Shown: one piece after another, positions 16,595 to 24,497 of the stretch
Numbering within the stretch: the stretch's first letter is position 1
Layout of the letters: each line of letters starts with the position of its first letter
IMG/VR virus record: IMGVR_UViG_3300027872_000010
Coordinates: 1 to 49,443 of that record
Strand: one strand, 5' to 3'
Source: a virus
DNA length: 49,443 nt
Program-made: the position numbers and the translations under genes
The notes under the pieces: generated by a model
The model's database searches: none
What the model was told of the DNA's origin: nothing
Seen by the model: only the letters and a program-made list of their open reading frames with translations

Positions 16595-16703
16595 CATCTT
16601 CCTCCGGGTTCCATGTCTTGAGTTCTCTCTTACCAAAGATGGCTTCGTAGCCTTCGTCAAACTTGGCCTTGTCCGTCGGCCTCTTCCAGTCGCCTTTCCC
16701 CAT
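16437..16703 (-). CDS. Small phage protein, KGD-RP type (88 aa)
   Basis: 88 residues from ATG 16703, AAGGAG 9 nt upstream. The start MGKGDWKRPTDKAKFDEGY followed by IFGKRE is a pattern I associate with many small uncharacterised phage proteins. The remainder from residue ~38 is low-complexity and overlaps the next gene in another frame. Ends TAG at the GTG of the 63-residue gene. Function unknown. Confidence 0.6.
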   Translation of the reverse strand: MGKGDWKRPTDKAKFDEGYEAIFGKRELKTWNPEEDDEQTQCVQDETESQGGDPGPQEDRLPHPSDPDGEDGRAGSTESPGSCETGGV

Positions 16704-16851
16704 CACTCTCGCTCCTTATGATAGCACACCTCAGTCTCCTCAGTGTTTCTGCACGCCCCAACAGCTCGGCAGCAGCCCCGACTCCAATGCCATGCGGCGA
16801 TCCAGTGAGAGCCTCCCGCACAGTGCCAAACACGAACCGACCGACGTTCAT
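16657..16851 (-). CDS. Hypothetical small protein (64 aa)
   Basis: 64 residues from ATG 16851, which overlaps the upstream stop by one base (TGATG). Ala/Gly/Arg-rich and helical, no motif recognised. Its end overlaps the start of the next gene by 47 nt. Confidence 0.5.
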   Translation of the reverse strand: MNVGRFVFGTVREALTGSPHGIGVGAAAELLGRAETLRRLRCAIIRSESDGERRLEEADGQGQV

Positions 16852-17027
16852 CACTCTTGCTCCTTCAGGGTCTTCTGGTACGCCTCCCACTGCTCCAGTG
16901 TCACCGGTATAAGTGGGTTCTCTCTGGGATTCCAATTCTCATACTTCTTGTAGAAGGCAGCTATGCTCTGGTTGACGTGGTCCTCGCAGCAGAACACGCC
17001 ACCTGTGTGCCCGTTGGGGCAGGTCAT
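16851..17027 (-). CDS. Small Cys-containing protein (58 aa)
   Basis: 58 residues from ATG 17027. The N-terminus has CPNGHTGGVFCC followed by His, a possible zinc site, then a Trp-rich helical part. Start overlaps the metallophosphoesterase stop (ATGA). Function unknown. Confidence 0.65.
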   Translation of the reverse strand: MTCPNGHTGGVFCCEDHVNQSIAAFYKKYENWNPRENPLIPVTLEQWEAYQKTLKEQE

Positions 17028-17761
17028 AGCTTCTCCCCTTTGTATCTCACCTGTCCGTTGCGGACCGTTACGAAGTTGACAAAGTGCCCGCCCGTCGCCG
17101 GGAACTCGACCACTGCCCATCCCTGCTGCCAGTTGGGAGCGGTGCGAACGTAGTCCAGCTTCCGGTAGTCGGCGAGGTACCCACACTCGTAGGCATCCTC
17201 GATCCCTTCCCAGGTGGTGCGGGGCGACCAGCCCTGCCGGTGGGTGTGCCCGATCATTACAGAGCCATGGATCTGATCGGACTTTGCCCGGGCGGACATT
17301 CCCGCTTGCGTCCGCAGAAGGTCCCCGTGTGAGTACCACAGGTCCCGGATCTTGTATGGGTTTTGGGTGGAGTGCCACTTGATTCCCAGTTTTTTCAGGC
17401 CCAGGAGGTCGGGTATGTTCATGCCCCGTAGCTCGGCCAGGGCTGGAGCCTTCCCCCACAGCATCTTCCGCAGACGGTCCTCGTGGTTGCCCTCGGAGTA
17501 CCTCACGTCGCACTCTCTCCCGATAAACCCTCGCACAGTGGTTAAGAAGTCCCGAGCTAAGTCTATCTCGTCCTGCAAGTTCAGCTTACGGGCTGGGTCC
17601 TTGTCAAATCGGGAGAGAGTACAGCAGTCCATCAGGTCCCCGATGATGTCGATGCCGTCTGGCTTGAGCACCTGAATGTGACACAGCCACAGCCGCAGCA
17701 AGTCCACGTCCTGGAAGGGGAAGTGGACATCGGGGAGCACGATTCGGGTGAGTGGTTTCAT
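17024..17761 (-). CDS. Calcineurin-like metallophosphoesterase
   Basis: 245 residues from ATG 17761 (ATGA overlap with the upstream gene, preferred over ATG 17770). All motifs of the dinuclear metallophosphoesterase fold are present in order: PDVHFP, GDLMD, GNHEDR, YSHGD and GHTHRQG. Phage members hydrolyse phosphodiesters or cyclic nucleotides, or remove DNA ends; the substrate here is unknown. The context is nucleotide and DNA metabolism. Two exact copies of the dispersed motif lie inside it in opposite orientation 81 bp apart (17512-17525, 17607-17620). Confidence 0.8.
   Translation of the reverse strand: MKPLTRIVLPDVHFPFQDVDLLRLWLCHIQVLKPDGIDIIGDLMDCCTLSRFDKDPARKLNLQDEIDLARDFLTTVRGFIGRECDVRYSEGNHEDRLRKMLWGKAPALAELRGMNIPDLLGLKKLGIKWHSTQNPYKIRDLWYSHGDLLRTQAGMSARAKSDQIHGSVMIGHTHRQGWSPRTTWEGIEDAYECGYLADYRKLDYVRTAPNWQQGWAVVEFPATGGHFVNFVTVRNGQVRYKGEKL
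17512..17525 (-). repeat. Dispersed motif, exact copy
   Basis: TATCGGGAGAGAGT on the - strand, inside and sense to the metallophosphoesterase gene. Confidence 0.85.
17607..17620 (+). repeat. Dispersed motif, exact copy
   Basis: AATCGGGAGAGAGT on the + strand in the same gene; forms an inverted pair with 17512-17525. Confidence 0.85.
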
Positions 17762-18174
17762 GCTGGGCATCTCCGTGTGTAGCAGTTGGGGTATGTCTCA
17801 AGGAAATAAGACAACCCTGATCGCACATCCACCCCCTTACTACGAGCATACTCACATTCTCGGTTCGCCCCTCTGGAGGCCCCGGGGATCCGCAGAACCA
17901 CGTCCGCATCATCAATGTAGCTCTTGTCCAGTTCCAGCCACTGCTCGTACTCGATGCGATGGGGGTGCATCAACTCACAGAACACAGTGAGGTGCGGGCA
18001 GTGGGGCACGAACCCTTCCTCAATGAGCCGGAAGTACGCCTCGATGGCCTCGTGGATCTTCGGCATGTTGAAGTTGTCCTTCGTGCCGTTCGTCATCGGG
18101 CCCGCAATGTACACCCGTAGTCGTCTCTTCGCAGACGGGTAGTCGGAACAGTCGAGCCGGGAATCGTCGTTCAT
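17758..18174 (-). CDS. DUF4406 / deoxyribosyltransferase-like protein
   Basis: 138 residues from ATG 18174, which overlaps the polymerase stop (TGATG). The pattern VYIAGPMTNGTKDNF near residue 21, DKSYIDDADVVLRIPGAS and the following GANRECEYARSKG match the nucleoside 2-deoxyribosyltransferase-like fold, in which the central Glu would act on the N-glycosidic bond. Many phage members are labelled DUF4406 without a tested substrate. Nucleotide salvage or detoxification is the likely theme. Confidence 0.7.
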   Translation of the reverse strand: MNDDSRLDCSDYPSAKRRLRVYIAGPMTNGTKDNFNMPKIHEAIEAYFRLIEEGFVPHCPHLTVFCELMHPHRIEYEQWLELDKSYIDDADVVLRIPGASRGANRECEYARSKGVDVRSGLSYFLETYPNCYTRRCPA

Positions 18175-20960
18175 CACGTCTTCTCCTTCATAGTTACTTC
18201 GTACTGGAGGGGCAGTGTACGCCCCAAGGTCTGGCACAATGCCTGGTAGTACGGGGGGTTGGGCAGGATCCGTGCCATCTCACGCAGGACTGTTGGCACC
18301 TCATGCTTTGGGCACTCAACAGTGGCCGCATCATACACGTTCAGGGGTAGGCGGGCCTTCATTCCCTTCTGCATGAAGGACCACTGGAGGTGGAACTGGG
18401 CGTCCAGCATGATGTTGGCAGCCTCCGCCTGTACCGGCATGTTGACCAGCTCCTTCATCTGGTCCTTGACATCCTGCCTGGTACCCAGGAAGAGTCGGGA
18501 CTGCCCGGCGAGGGGCAGTTGGAAGTAGCCGTGCTCACAGACGAACTCGTACAACTCCGCCTGCCACTGGGCGAGGCCCGCTGCCTGAGCCCACCAGGCG
18601 TCGATGTCACGTTGGCACTGTCCAACAGTGCGGGCGATCCCGCAATTCTTCATTAGGGTGGCTTGGTACTGGTGGGCCCCGCCGAGGTAGATCACTAGAA
18701 AATTGAGAGTCTTGCCAATCTGCCGGAACTTTTTTGCGTCCTTCTCACCGAACAGCTTGTGTGCGGTGCCCAAGTGGAAGTCGCAGTCTGGTTTACTGTA
18801 CTCCGACATCATCCAGGGGTCGTTGCTGAGAAGGGCGGCCAGTCGCAGCTCGATCTGTGAGTAGTCGAACCAGAGGCGGGCAGTGATACACGCCTTGATG
18901 GCCGGCGGAAACGTCTGGCAGGCGGGGCCTTTGAACACAATCCGACACTGTTTAGTTCCCCCGGACTTCCCGTCCTCAAAGTCTGAGGCGACGGGATAGA
19001 TGCGGGAGTATGCTCGCCCTTTGACGAGCTTTGTCGTGGGGTCGGTGTGATTCTTACCCCGCCCTACCAGAAGCGGATACAGGTACCTATCCAAAGTGCC
19101 GGCCACAGTGTGAACACGTCCAATCGATTTCAATTGCTGATAGGCCACAGTGTGGACAGATAAAGCTTCTAGGAGGGCGTTCCGGTTCGTCTCGCAGTAG
19201 GAGATCTCCTGTTTCACCTTCGTCCGCTCCAACTTGGGCACGAGTGAGTTCATAGTGAGTAAGGTGCGACACGCTTCGTCCATCACGGCTCTCTTGTGTG
19301 CCTCGCTCCCCTTCCCGCGGAGGTTGATGTCCCACCTGTCCTTGATCCCTTTCTCCAGTCGGTGGAGGCGGGAGACCAAGGATCGCATGAGCCCTTTCAA
19401 TGCCGGCTCGTTCATCTCGATCCCACTTTCCTCCATCCACACTGTCAGCCACAGGAGGCGGCTGTACCACTGGCGGTTGAACGTCCCGATTTTGGGCGAT
19501 GTAGGCCCATAGAGGGTCGATATTAAGCTTTCCAGTTTCAGGTGCGACAGTATCGTCGCCGCTGTGTCCTGGCAGTTGTACTGGTGCAGGCTCCCGCAAG
19601 TAGCGGTCGCGTATTGAGTAAAGCCATGCCCGTACCGAGTTATACGGAGAAGCGGGGCCAGGGCCTTCAGACTCCTCTCCGGTCTCCCCTCGTTGTACAG
19701 GTAGTTTGTGATCGTCAGGTCGGCTATGGGCAGAGGGTGGTTCAGCCATGGACGGCACTCCGGGTAAGCGTGTCTCAGGTACATCAGGTCGAACTTCACA
19801 TTCTGGCCAATCAGGTACTCGAAGGGGGCGGTCTCGCTTGAGGCCGTAGACGGTTCCTTGGGGGACGAGGGGGTTGGTGTAGAACTTATGCATTCGGTAT
19901 TTCCATTCCCCGGGGACCCTGGTCCGAGGTCCTTGTTTCCAGACCTCCTCGAAGATGAACACTTCCGTATCCAGGACCAAAGACGCCGCCGGTCCCTCTC
20001 CCGACTCATAACGAATATGGCATGGGCCAACTCTCCGGAGGGTGTCGGCCAGGACAGTCCAGTTGTCACACATAGGTTTTCCTTTCGTATTCCATCGTAC
20101 AGTTCCGACTTGAGCGGGTGGAACTGGGTCTGGTTCTGGCCCTGGAGAATGCCATAGGTTTCGATGTCCAGGGAGAGCCAGGCAAGGGGGTACGCGGGGG
20201 GCATGGGGGCCATGGCGATCTTCAGGTTACCCCCTTTGATGGCGTAAGTCAACTCTCCCTTGATGTAGTCGCGTAGCATGGAGAGGTGAGCGTTGACGTA
20301 GGGGCCTTTGTTCTTGTCACGGAGCAGGGCCGCGGGGTGATACGTGGTGAAGGTCGGGCAGGGACGGGGGAAAGGGGGATGGGTTGGGTCGTCAAGGTGT
20401 GGCCCAACCACATCCCCCACACGGATGATCCATTTCATGTTGGCAGTGGACTTCGTACTACAGGCAGTCAAGGCACGGAAGTCAGTGGTGTCACCCTGTC
20501 GGGAGAACGACTTCTTGAGGGACGTGTTCAGGACGGATTGAACCGCCGGGGCACCAACGCACAGGACGATGACCTCGTCGTAGACCTTCTGGAGGTTGAT
20601 GATGTCAGCCAGGTAGAAGCCTTGGCACGCCTTGAGCTGGGTCTTGGAGGGGTTGACGTTCTGGTAGGGCCGGCAGCGTACCGCGTTGGACAGGTAGACA
20701 TCAACGTGGTCGGTGAACTTGAAGTGGTCAATGTAGGCCTTCTTGAGGAGCTTCCCGGCCTTGCCCACCCACGGGGAGCCCTCCAGGTCCTCATTGTACC
20801 CAGGAGCTTCCCCTATCACGTACAAGGCTCGCTTTTGGTCGGGCTTATCCCAGGGCCACGGTTCCACGTCCGGGTAATGAACAGCCGGGATGCACACAGT
20901 CTTGCACGACAGGTGAAGTGGGCAGGCCTTGCACGATGGGTCATGGACGGCACAGGTCAT
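18174..20960 (-). CDS. polA: Uracil-DNA glycosylase-DNA polymerase A fusion
   Basis: 928 residues from ATG 20960, chosen because it overlaps the upstream stop as ATGA; ATG 21050 would add 30 residues. Residues 1-235 are a family 4/5-type UDG: CKACPLHLSC and CRPYQNV...C ligate Fe-S, GEAPGYNEDLEGSPWVGKAG is motif 1, and YHPAALL is the final motif. Next comes a 3'-5' exonuclease (LDIETYG, QNVKFD, YNCQD). The polymerase domain has motif A DYSQIELRLAA and motif B with K and F (GKTLNF), but motif C reads VYDAATVE, not the usual VHDE. The catalytic Asp is kept; the adjacent Glu is Ala. Between Exo I and Exo II about 47 residues are low-complexity (19825-19970). The protein would replicate phage DNA while sensing uracil. 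Confidence 0.9.
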   Translation of the reverse strand: MTCAVHDPSCKACPLHLSCKTVCIPAVHYPDVEPWPWDKPDQKRALYVIGEAPGYNEDLEGSPWVGKAGKLLKKAYIDHFKFTDHVDVYLSNAVRCRPYQNVNPSKTQLKACQGFYLADIINLQKVYDEVIVLCVGAPAVQSVLNTSLKKSFSRQGDTTDFRALTACSTKSTANMKWIIRVGDVVGPHLDDPTHPPFPRPCPTFTTYHPAALLRDKNKGPYVNAHLSMLRDYIKGELTYAIKGGNLKIAMAPMPPAYPLAWLSLDIETYGILQGQNQTQFHPLKSELYDGIRKENLCVTTGLSWPTPSGELAHAIFVMSRERDRRRLWSWIRKCSSSRRSGNKDLGPGSPGNGNTECISSTPTPSSPKEPSTASSETAPFEYLIGQNVKFDLMYLRHAYPECRPWLNHPLPIADLTITNYLYNEGRPERSLKALAPLLRITRYGHGFTQYATATCGSLHQYNCQDTAATILSHLKLESLISTLYGPTSPKIGTFNRQWYSRLLWLTVWMEESGIEMNEPALKGLMRSLVSRLHRLEKGIKDRWDINLRGKGSEAHKRAVMDEACRTLLTMNSLVPKLERTKVKQEISYCETNRNALLEALSVHTVAYQQLKSIGRVHTVAGTLDRYLYPLLVGRGKNHTDPTTKLVKGRAYSRIYPVASDFEDGKSGGTKQCRIVFKGPACQTFPPAIKACITARLWFDYSQIELRLAALLSNDPWMMSEYSKPDCDFHLGTAHKLFGEKDAKKFRQIGKTLNFLVIYLGGAHQYQATLMKNCGIARTVGQCQRDIDAWWAQAAGLAQWQAELYEFVCEHGYFQLPLAGQSRLFLGTRQDVKDQMKELVNMPVQAEAANIMLDAQFHLQWSFMQKGMKARLPLNVYDAATVECPKHEVPTVLREMARILPNPPYYQALCQTLGRTLPLQYEVTMKEKT

Positions 20961-21316
20961 CCCCCATCCTCCGTCCAGGGAACCATCATACCGTCCACAA
21001 ATGCCACATTCTCGTCTACTCCCATTGTTACCGGATTCCACAGGTTCCATACTCTCTCATACTGGCACAAAATCCAAGGACCCGGCAGACACCGATTGAT
21101 CCGATCCTTTGTCGTCTTAGTCCGATACCCACAAGAGTTAATAGTTACCTTCCCCTCCTTAAATAGTTCTACGATCGTACGACCGTACAGTTGAACCTCG
21201 ACCGTAGTGCCGTTGTCCAATAGTTCCGTATTGTAACAGACTGCCCGACGATGCTTGCCCCTAAGCAATGTCATCGCTTGCTCATACGACCTGCACTCAA
21301 AGTCTCGTACGTTCAT
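20957..21316 (-). CDS. Hypothetical protein upstream of polymerase (119 aa)
   Basis: 119 residues from ATG 21316, which overlaps the preceding stop (ATGA); the longer open frame upstream overlaps that gene and is not needed. Alternating strand and helix, with TTVEVQLYGRTIVELF in the middle and a Trp/Pro-rich C-terminus. No family recognised. Translation is coupled to the polymerase by another ATGA. Confidence 0.65.
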   Translation of the reverse strand: MNVRDFECRSYEQAMTLLRGKHRRAVCYNTELLDNGTTVEVQLYGRTIVELFKEGKVTINSCGYRTKTTKDRINRCLPGPWILCQYERVWNLWNPVTMGVDENVAFVDGMMVPWTEDGG

Positions 21317-21507
21317 ACCGGCTTCTCCACGCCCGCATCGACTACCCACGCATCTATGTGGGGGGCGTAGAAATTCTCCAGTTGACCCCCGACTCGGCGG
21401 TGATTGTGGATATAGTCGGACGCCTTCTGACGAGTGGAGAAGATACCGTGCCACGTAAACGTGGAGCCGTCATCTCCGTCACCGGTTTCTACCACGTAGA
21501 CTATCAT
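21313..21507 (-). CDS. Small DUF7336-like protein (64 aa)
   Basis: 64 residues from ATG 21507 (ATGA overlap). The pattern MIVYVVETGDGDDGS, then HGIFSTRQKASDYI, is shared in outline with the 57-residue protein at 32368 and the 59-residue protein at 33351: a strand, an acidic Gly turn, GxFST/FAT, then a helix. These are probable paralogues of a small alpha/beta domain common in phages. Function unknown. Confidence 0.65.
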   Translation of the reverse strand: MIVYVVETGDGDDGSTFTWHGIFSTRQKASDYIHNHRRVGGQLENFYAPHIDAWVVDAGVEKPV

Positions 21508-21797
21508 ACCGGTGGGTTCCACTCCTCTTCCCCGGGCAGCCCGAGGGCCCCGAAGGACTTGCCGTGGGCGAGGCGGTCAACAGCTGTGATCGTGAGCTTG
21601 AGGTTGTTTGTAAGTAGGAGAAGGGCGTTCTGGTTAGCCAGTACCGCAGACCGGATGATGTGCTGACTGGCCTCCAGGCGGTTCACACGAGAGACCAGGT
21701 CCTGCACGGCCGCGTCGCTGGCTGTCACAGGGTCGATGTCGGACGGTTCCGGGGCGGGCGGAGAGGCGGCTCGTCGATTCTGCGATTTTGAGTCCAT
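21504..21797 (-). CDS. First gene of leftward operon, coiled-coil (97 aa)
   Basis: 97 residues from ATG 21797, with AAGGAAG about 9 nt upstream. An Arg/Pro-rich N-terminus is followed by a helical, heptad-like segment (about residues 25-75) with hydrophobic NALLLLTNNLKL. It is the first gene after the leftward promoter, so it would be expressed early. No family recognised. Confidence 0.65.
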   Translation of the reverse strand: MDSKSQNRRAASPPAPEPSDIDPVTASDAAVQDLVSRVNRLEASQHIIRSAVLANQNALLLLTNNLKLTITAVDRLAHGKSFGALGLPGEEEWNPPV

Positions 21798-21847
21798 AGG
21801 GCAATCTTCCTTTGTGTTTGGCCGCCGCACCGTGCCGCGACGCCTTT

Positions 21848-21875
21848 ATCCTAGCGGCTTTTTTTGCGAAGTCAA
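21848..21875 (-). promoter_or_regulatory. Leftward sigma70-type promoter
   Basis: On the - strand TTGACT (21875-21870), 16-bp spacer, TAGGAT (21853-21848). An A-rich spacer and AT-rich upstream DNA may act as an UP element. Drives the early/replication operon with a ~45-nt leader. Confidence 0.7.
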
Positions 21876-21930
21876 ACGGCAAATAAAGAAAAAATCTGTA
21901 GTTTGTTCGTCCGATAATCCAAAATGCTTC

Positions 21931-21959
21931 TTGACTTCGGCCCGTAACCGGTGTATTAT
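21931..21959 (+). promoter_or_regulatory. Rightward sigma70-type promoter
   Basis: TTGACT (21931-21936), 17-bp spacer, TATTAT (21954-21959). It diverges from the leftward promoter, with 55 bp between the two -35 boxes. An exact copy of the 13-bp motif begins about 9 nt after the predicted start. Confidence 0.75.
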
Positions 21960-21974
21960 CCACTGAGGCTATGA

Positions 21975-21988
21975 AATCGGGAGAGAGT
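21975..21988 (+). repeat. Dispersed motif, exact copy (promoter-proximal)
   Basis: AATCGGGAGAGAGT just downstream of the rightward promoter; position fits an operator or the 5' end of the leader RNA. Confidence 0.85.
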
Positions 21989-22031
21989 GGGGGAGGCAAC
22001 TTCGCAGGTCGAAGTCCTCCCTCCTCATTTT
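21975..22031 (+). ncRNA. Structured 5' leader element B
   Basis: Motif, then outer stem GGGAGG/CCTCCC (21991-21996 with 22016-22021), inner stem ACTTCG/CGAAGT (21999-22004 with 22010-22015), pentaloop CAGGT, then CTCATTTT (22024-22031). Same order as leader A (pentaloop CTGGT, same CTCATTTT) with different paired bases. The motif GAG can pair with the later CTC, giving the same bulged U. The ATG of the first gene follows 30 nt later. Confidence 0.6.
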
Positions 22032-22061
22032 GAGGAACGGAACGAACCAGGAGAAAGACGA

Positions 22062-22655
22062 ATGGGACTGCAAGAAAGTGGACTTACGGGACGCGACGTT
22101 ACACAAACGTGCGAGCGGCAAACAGGCCTCCTAATGCAGCCTCCGGAGTCGCAGGTGCAGGAGCGAGACGGTACGACCCTCACGGTCATTCCTACGACTG
22201 TGGGGGCCATCGCCACCAGCGATATCAACGTGGAATTCGGTACGCCCTTTATGATCCACTGTGGAATCAGTGCCGGCGAGCTTGTCGCAGGTGATGCCAC
22301 CTACAACATGCGGGTGTTCGGGACCGACGGCTCGCCCTTTAAGTTCCGGGTGTTGCTCATCTGGGGCCATGCCCAAGGAACGGACGCCCAGGACGGCACG
22401 CTGACCGCGGTCCATTACACCCTCGACAGTGCGGGAGCCCTCGACACGGCGACCGCGATGACCGACGGCGACAAGATGACCACCAACGTCGCTAATGGGC
22501 TGATGCAGTTTGGCATGACTCCAGACACCAGCACGCTCATCGAAGCGGCTGCCGTTGTGGACTCCGGCGACGAGCTGGTTCTTCGATTCTTGACGAGTGA
22601 CGCCAGCGAAGGCGAAGAGTTCTCGGTCAAGATCCTTTGCATGAGGATTCAATAA
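22062..22655 (+). CDS. Virion-like beta-rich protein 1 (197 aa)
   Basis: 197 residues from ATG 22062 with AGGAGA upstream; the in-frame GTG at 21987 lies in the structured leader and is rejected. Beta-rich and Asp/Thr/Gly-rich. The second half (DSAGALDTATAMTDGD, then DSGDELVLRFLT) resembles receptor-binding or decoration proteins. No family recognised. The next gene starts at its stop (TAATG). Confidence 0.55.
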   Translation: MGLQESGLTGRDVTQTCERQTGLLMQPPESQVQERDGTTLTVIPTTVGAIATSDINVEFGTPFMIHCGISAGELVAGDATYNMRVFGTDGSPFKFRVLLIWGHAQGTDAQDGTLTAVHYTLDSAGALDTATAMTDGDKMTTNVANGLMQFGMTPDTSTLIEAAAVVDSGDELVLRFLTSDASEGEEFSVKILCMRIQ

Positions 22656-23218
22656 TGGCAGGTTCAGACTTTTCAGTTCACTCTTCGCTCCGAGCACGGA
22701 CCAACTCCCAGGCTGTAGCCAACCGAGGCATGTCCGTCCCCTCAAAGGTCGCCATGATCGAGATTGACGGGGACGCGGGGGATCTCCAGACCCTAGCGAA
22801 GTACCATACGCTGATTCATCAGGACGACACCTCGGACACGGGTGTTCTTGTCTTGTGGGCCGGGGCCCTCGTAACCGAGGCGATCGCCCACGATACCATC
22901 GCCGGGATTATCAGCCTGCGGACAAAGGGTGCAACACCGGTGGCCTTCAGTGACCTCACTCTGACCGACAACGATGCGATTGGGGTCTTCCGTCAGTTCC
23001 TTACGACCTCAAGCCTGGCGGCCAAGGGCATCCCCGTCGCCCACGATACGACGACTTCGGAGGCCGAAGACCAAACGATTATGAGCATCCCCGCGAACTA
23101 CGGGCTGGAAGTCGCGTTGACTACGGCAGGGACGGACGCTGGGACAGTGGGCGGGAAAGTCCTCGTCATGGTATGCTACGTGGTTATGCCAAAACGAATT
23201 ACCCAGGTGCAAACATGA
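22655..23218 (+). CDS. Virion-like beta-rich protein 2 (187 aa)
   Basis: 187 residues from ATG 22655 (TAATG). Alternating strands with AHDTIAGIISL and a C-terminal strand pair. Similar length and composition to its upstream neighbour; probably the same class of virion-surface protein. Function unproven. Ends in an ATGA overlap with the next gene. Confidence 0.55.
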   Translation: MAGSDFSVHSSLRARTNSQAVANRGMSVPSKVAMIEIDGDAGDLQTLAKYHTLIHQDDTSDTGVLVLWAGALVTEAIAHDTIAGIISLRTKGATPVAFSDLTLTDNDAIGVFRQFLTTSSLAAKGIPVAHDTTTSEAEDQTIMSIPANYGLEVALTTAGTDAGTVGGKVLVMVCYVVMPKRITQVQT

Positions 23219-23742
23219 GTCTGAATGAAACTGGAAGAACCGGCGTCAAGGTGAACCTCACGGCGGACGGGGTCTTCGGGATCGTTACCCAGGATCCGGA
23301 GAGTATGTTGCACTCCCCCGGGGGAATGGAAGACGCCGCGGGGAACTCAGGCTACGGACAACCATTCACCTTGATGTCGCGTCCGGCCCAGACAGCGAGT
23401 GGAACCTCAACGGCCACCTTCGCCTCCTCGGACGCTCCATTTAAGTTCCGAATCATTGGGGGTGAAATCGAATGCCTCCAGGATGCCCGGGGCAGGACGA
23501 AGGCGGGGGATGGTCGGTGCTCGGTGAACATCATGGCGGGCAGCACAAATACCGTGGCCAGCGTCAACTGCACGGAGATGAAGCAGGGAGACGTGCGGCG
23601 GATCCGACCCAACACCTTGGGGAATGAGGTCATTGCGGCGAATGGCAGCCTCAGTGCGGCGTGTGTCAGTGTGCTTCCGTCGGATGCGACGAGTTCAACC
23701 TGGGAACTTCTGGTGAAACTAGATTGTGTGAGGGTCATTTGA
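23215..23742 (+). CDS. Virion-like beta-rich protein 3 (175 aa)
   Basis: 175 residues from ATG 23215 (ATGA). Ser/Thr/Gly-rich with several short strands and four Cys spread through the chain. It shares with the preceding two the short, strand-rich build ending in a LVKLDCVRV-type strand. A decoration or tail-fibre-associated protein is the best guess. Stop overlaps the next ATG (TGATG). Confidence 0.5.
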   Translation: MSLNETGRTGVKVNLTADGVFGIVTQDPESMLHSPGGMEDAAGNSGYGQPFTLMSRPAQTASGTSTATFASSDAPFKFRIIGGEIECLQDARGRTKAGDGRCSVNIMAGSTNTVASVNCTEMKQGDVRRIRPNTLGNEVIAANGSLSAACVSVLPSDATSSTWELLVKLDCVRVI

Positions 23743-24497
23743 TGAGAAAACAAGAGCCATTGCTCGAATACCCGGCCGCGGCTGGAATCCACCGGGACTG
23801 GCGTCGAGGGCGGCTGGAGCTGGTATGGGCCGCGGGCGAACTGGGGATTCCTTCGGACAACGCCGACATCATCAGTACGACTGAGGCCACGGCTGTTACC
23901 TGCGATCGGGACTTTGAGATTCAAGGTACGAATGCGAGTACGGATGACGTACTCCATAATGCTACAGGTGGAATAACTGCCCAGACGGACGGGGCGGACA
24001 ACGACCAGGTCATCCTGGTTCCACACCAGGACGCCAACCAGAGTCCGTGGAATGTCGTGACCTGGGGCAGTGACCGGGAGACACGGTGGGAGTGCCTGCT
24101 GAAAACCCCTTTATCGGACGTTCTGACGGGAATCCACTTGTTCGCCGGGCTCAAGGCCGACCTGGATGCGGGCGTGGACGACGCTGACCTGATTGTGTTC
24201 AACTTCAACACAGATGACAGCGATCGGACGTGGGGAGTTGTGGCCAATGTTGACGGCGGGACAGCTACAGACACTGATACGAGTGTGGCGGTCGCGGCGG
24301 GCCGTATCTACCATTTCGTTATCGACTTTGATAACGCCGGTTGTGCCCATTGCTTCATCGACGACGTGCTTGTGGCTGAGATCGACTTTGCGGGAGCATC
24401 GGCGGACCTGAATCCAGTTCTGTTGCTTCAATCCCTGTCGGGGACGACCGACGAGGTATTCTGGTATCACCAGAAGATTGGACGAAACTATGGCTAG
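23742..24497 (+). CDS. Lectin-like virion protein, paralogue 1 (251 aa)
   Basis: 251 residues from ATG 23742. The core (about residues 80-245) shares a clear pattern with the next two genes: DNDQVILVPHQDANQSPW, then TWGSDRETRWECLLKT, a GIHLFAGL strand, a DxD turn, and a YHFVIDFDNAG strand. This is the alternating-strand layout of concanavalin A-like jelly-roll domains that bind sugars; that fold is my inference. Three such genes in a row suggest duplicated surface or receptor-binding proteins. It overlaps the next gene by 8 nt. Confidence 0.6.
   Translation: MRKQEPLLEYPAAAGIHRDWRRGRLELVWAAGELGIPSDNADIISTTEATAVTCDRDFEIQGTNASTDDVLHNATGGITAQTDGADNDQVILVPHQDANQSPWNVVTWGSDRETRWECLLKTPLSDVLTGIHLFAGLKADLDAGVDDADLIVFNFNTDDSDRTWGVVANVDGGTATDTDTSVAVAAGRIYHFVIDFDNAGCAHCFIDDVLVAEIDFAGASADLNPVLLLQSLSGTTDEVFWYHQKIGRNYG

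Noticed and set aside
20286-21194. 302-residue + strand frame across the UDG domain
   Set aside because: The - strand frame carries UDG motifs; the + frame has no start context.
21836-22061. Integrase/att module at the divergent region
   Set aside because: No recombinase gene and no direct-repeat core; the region is explained by two promoters and a leader.
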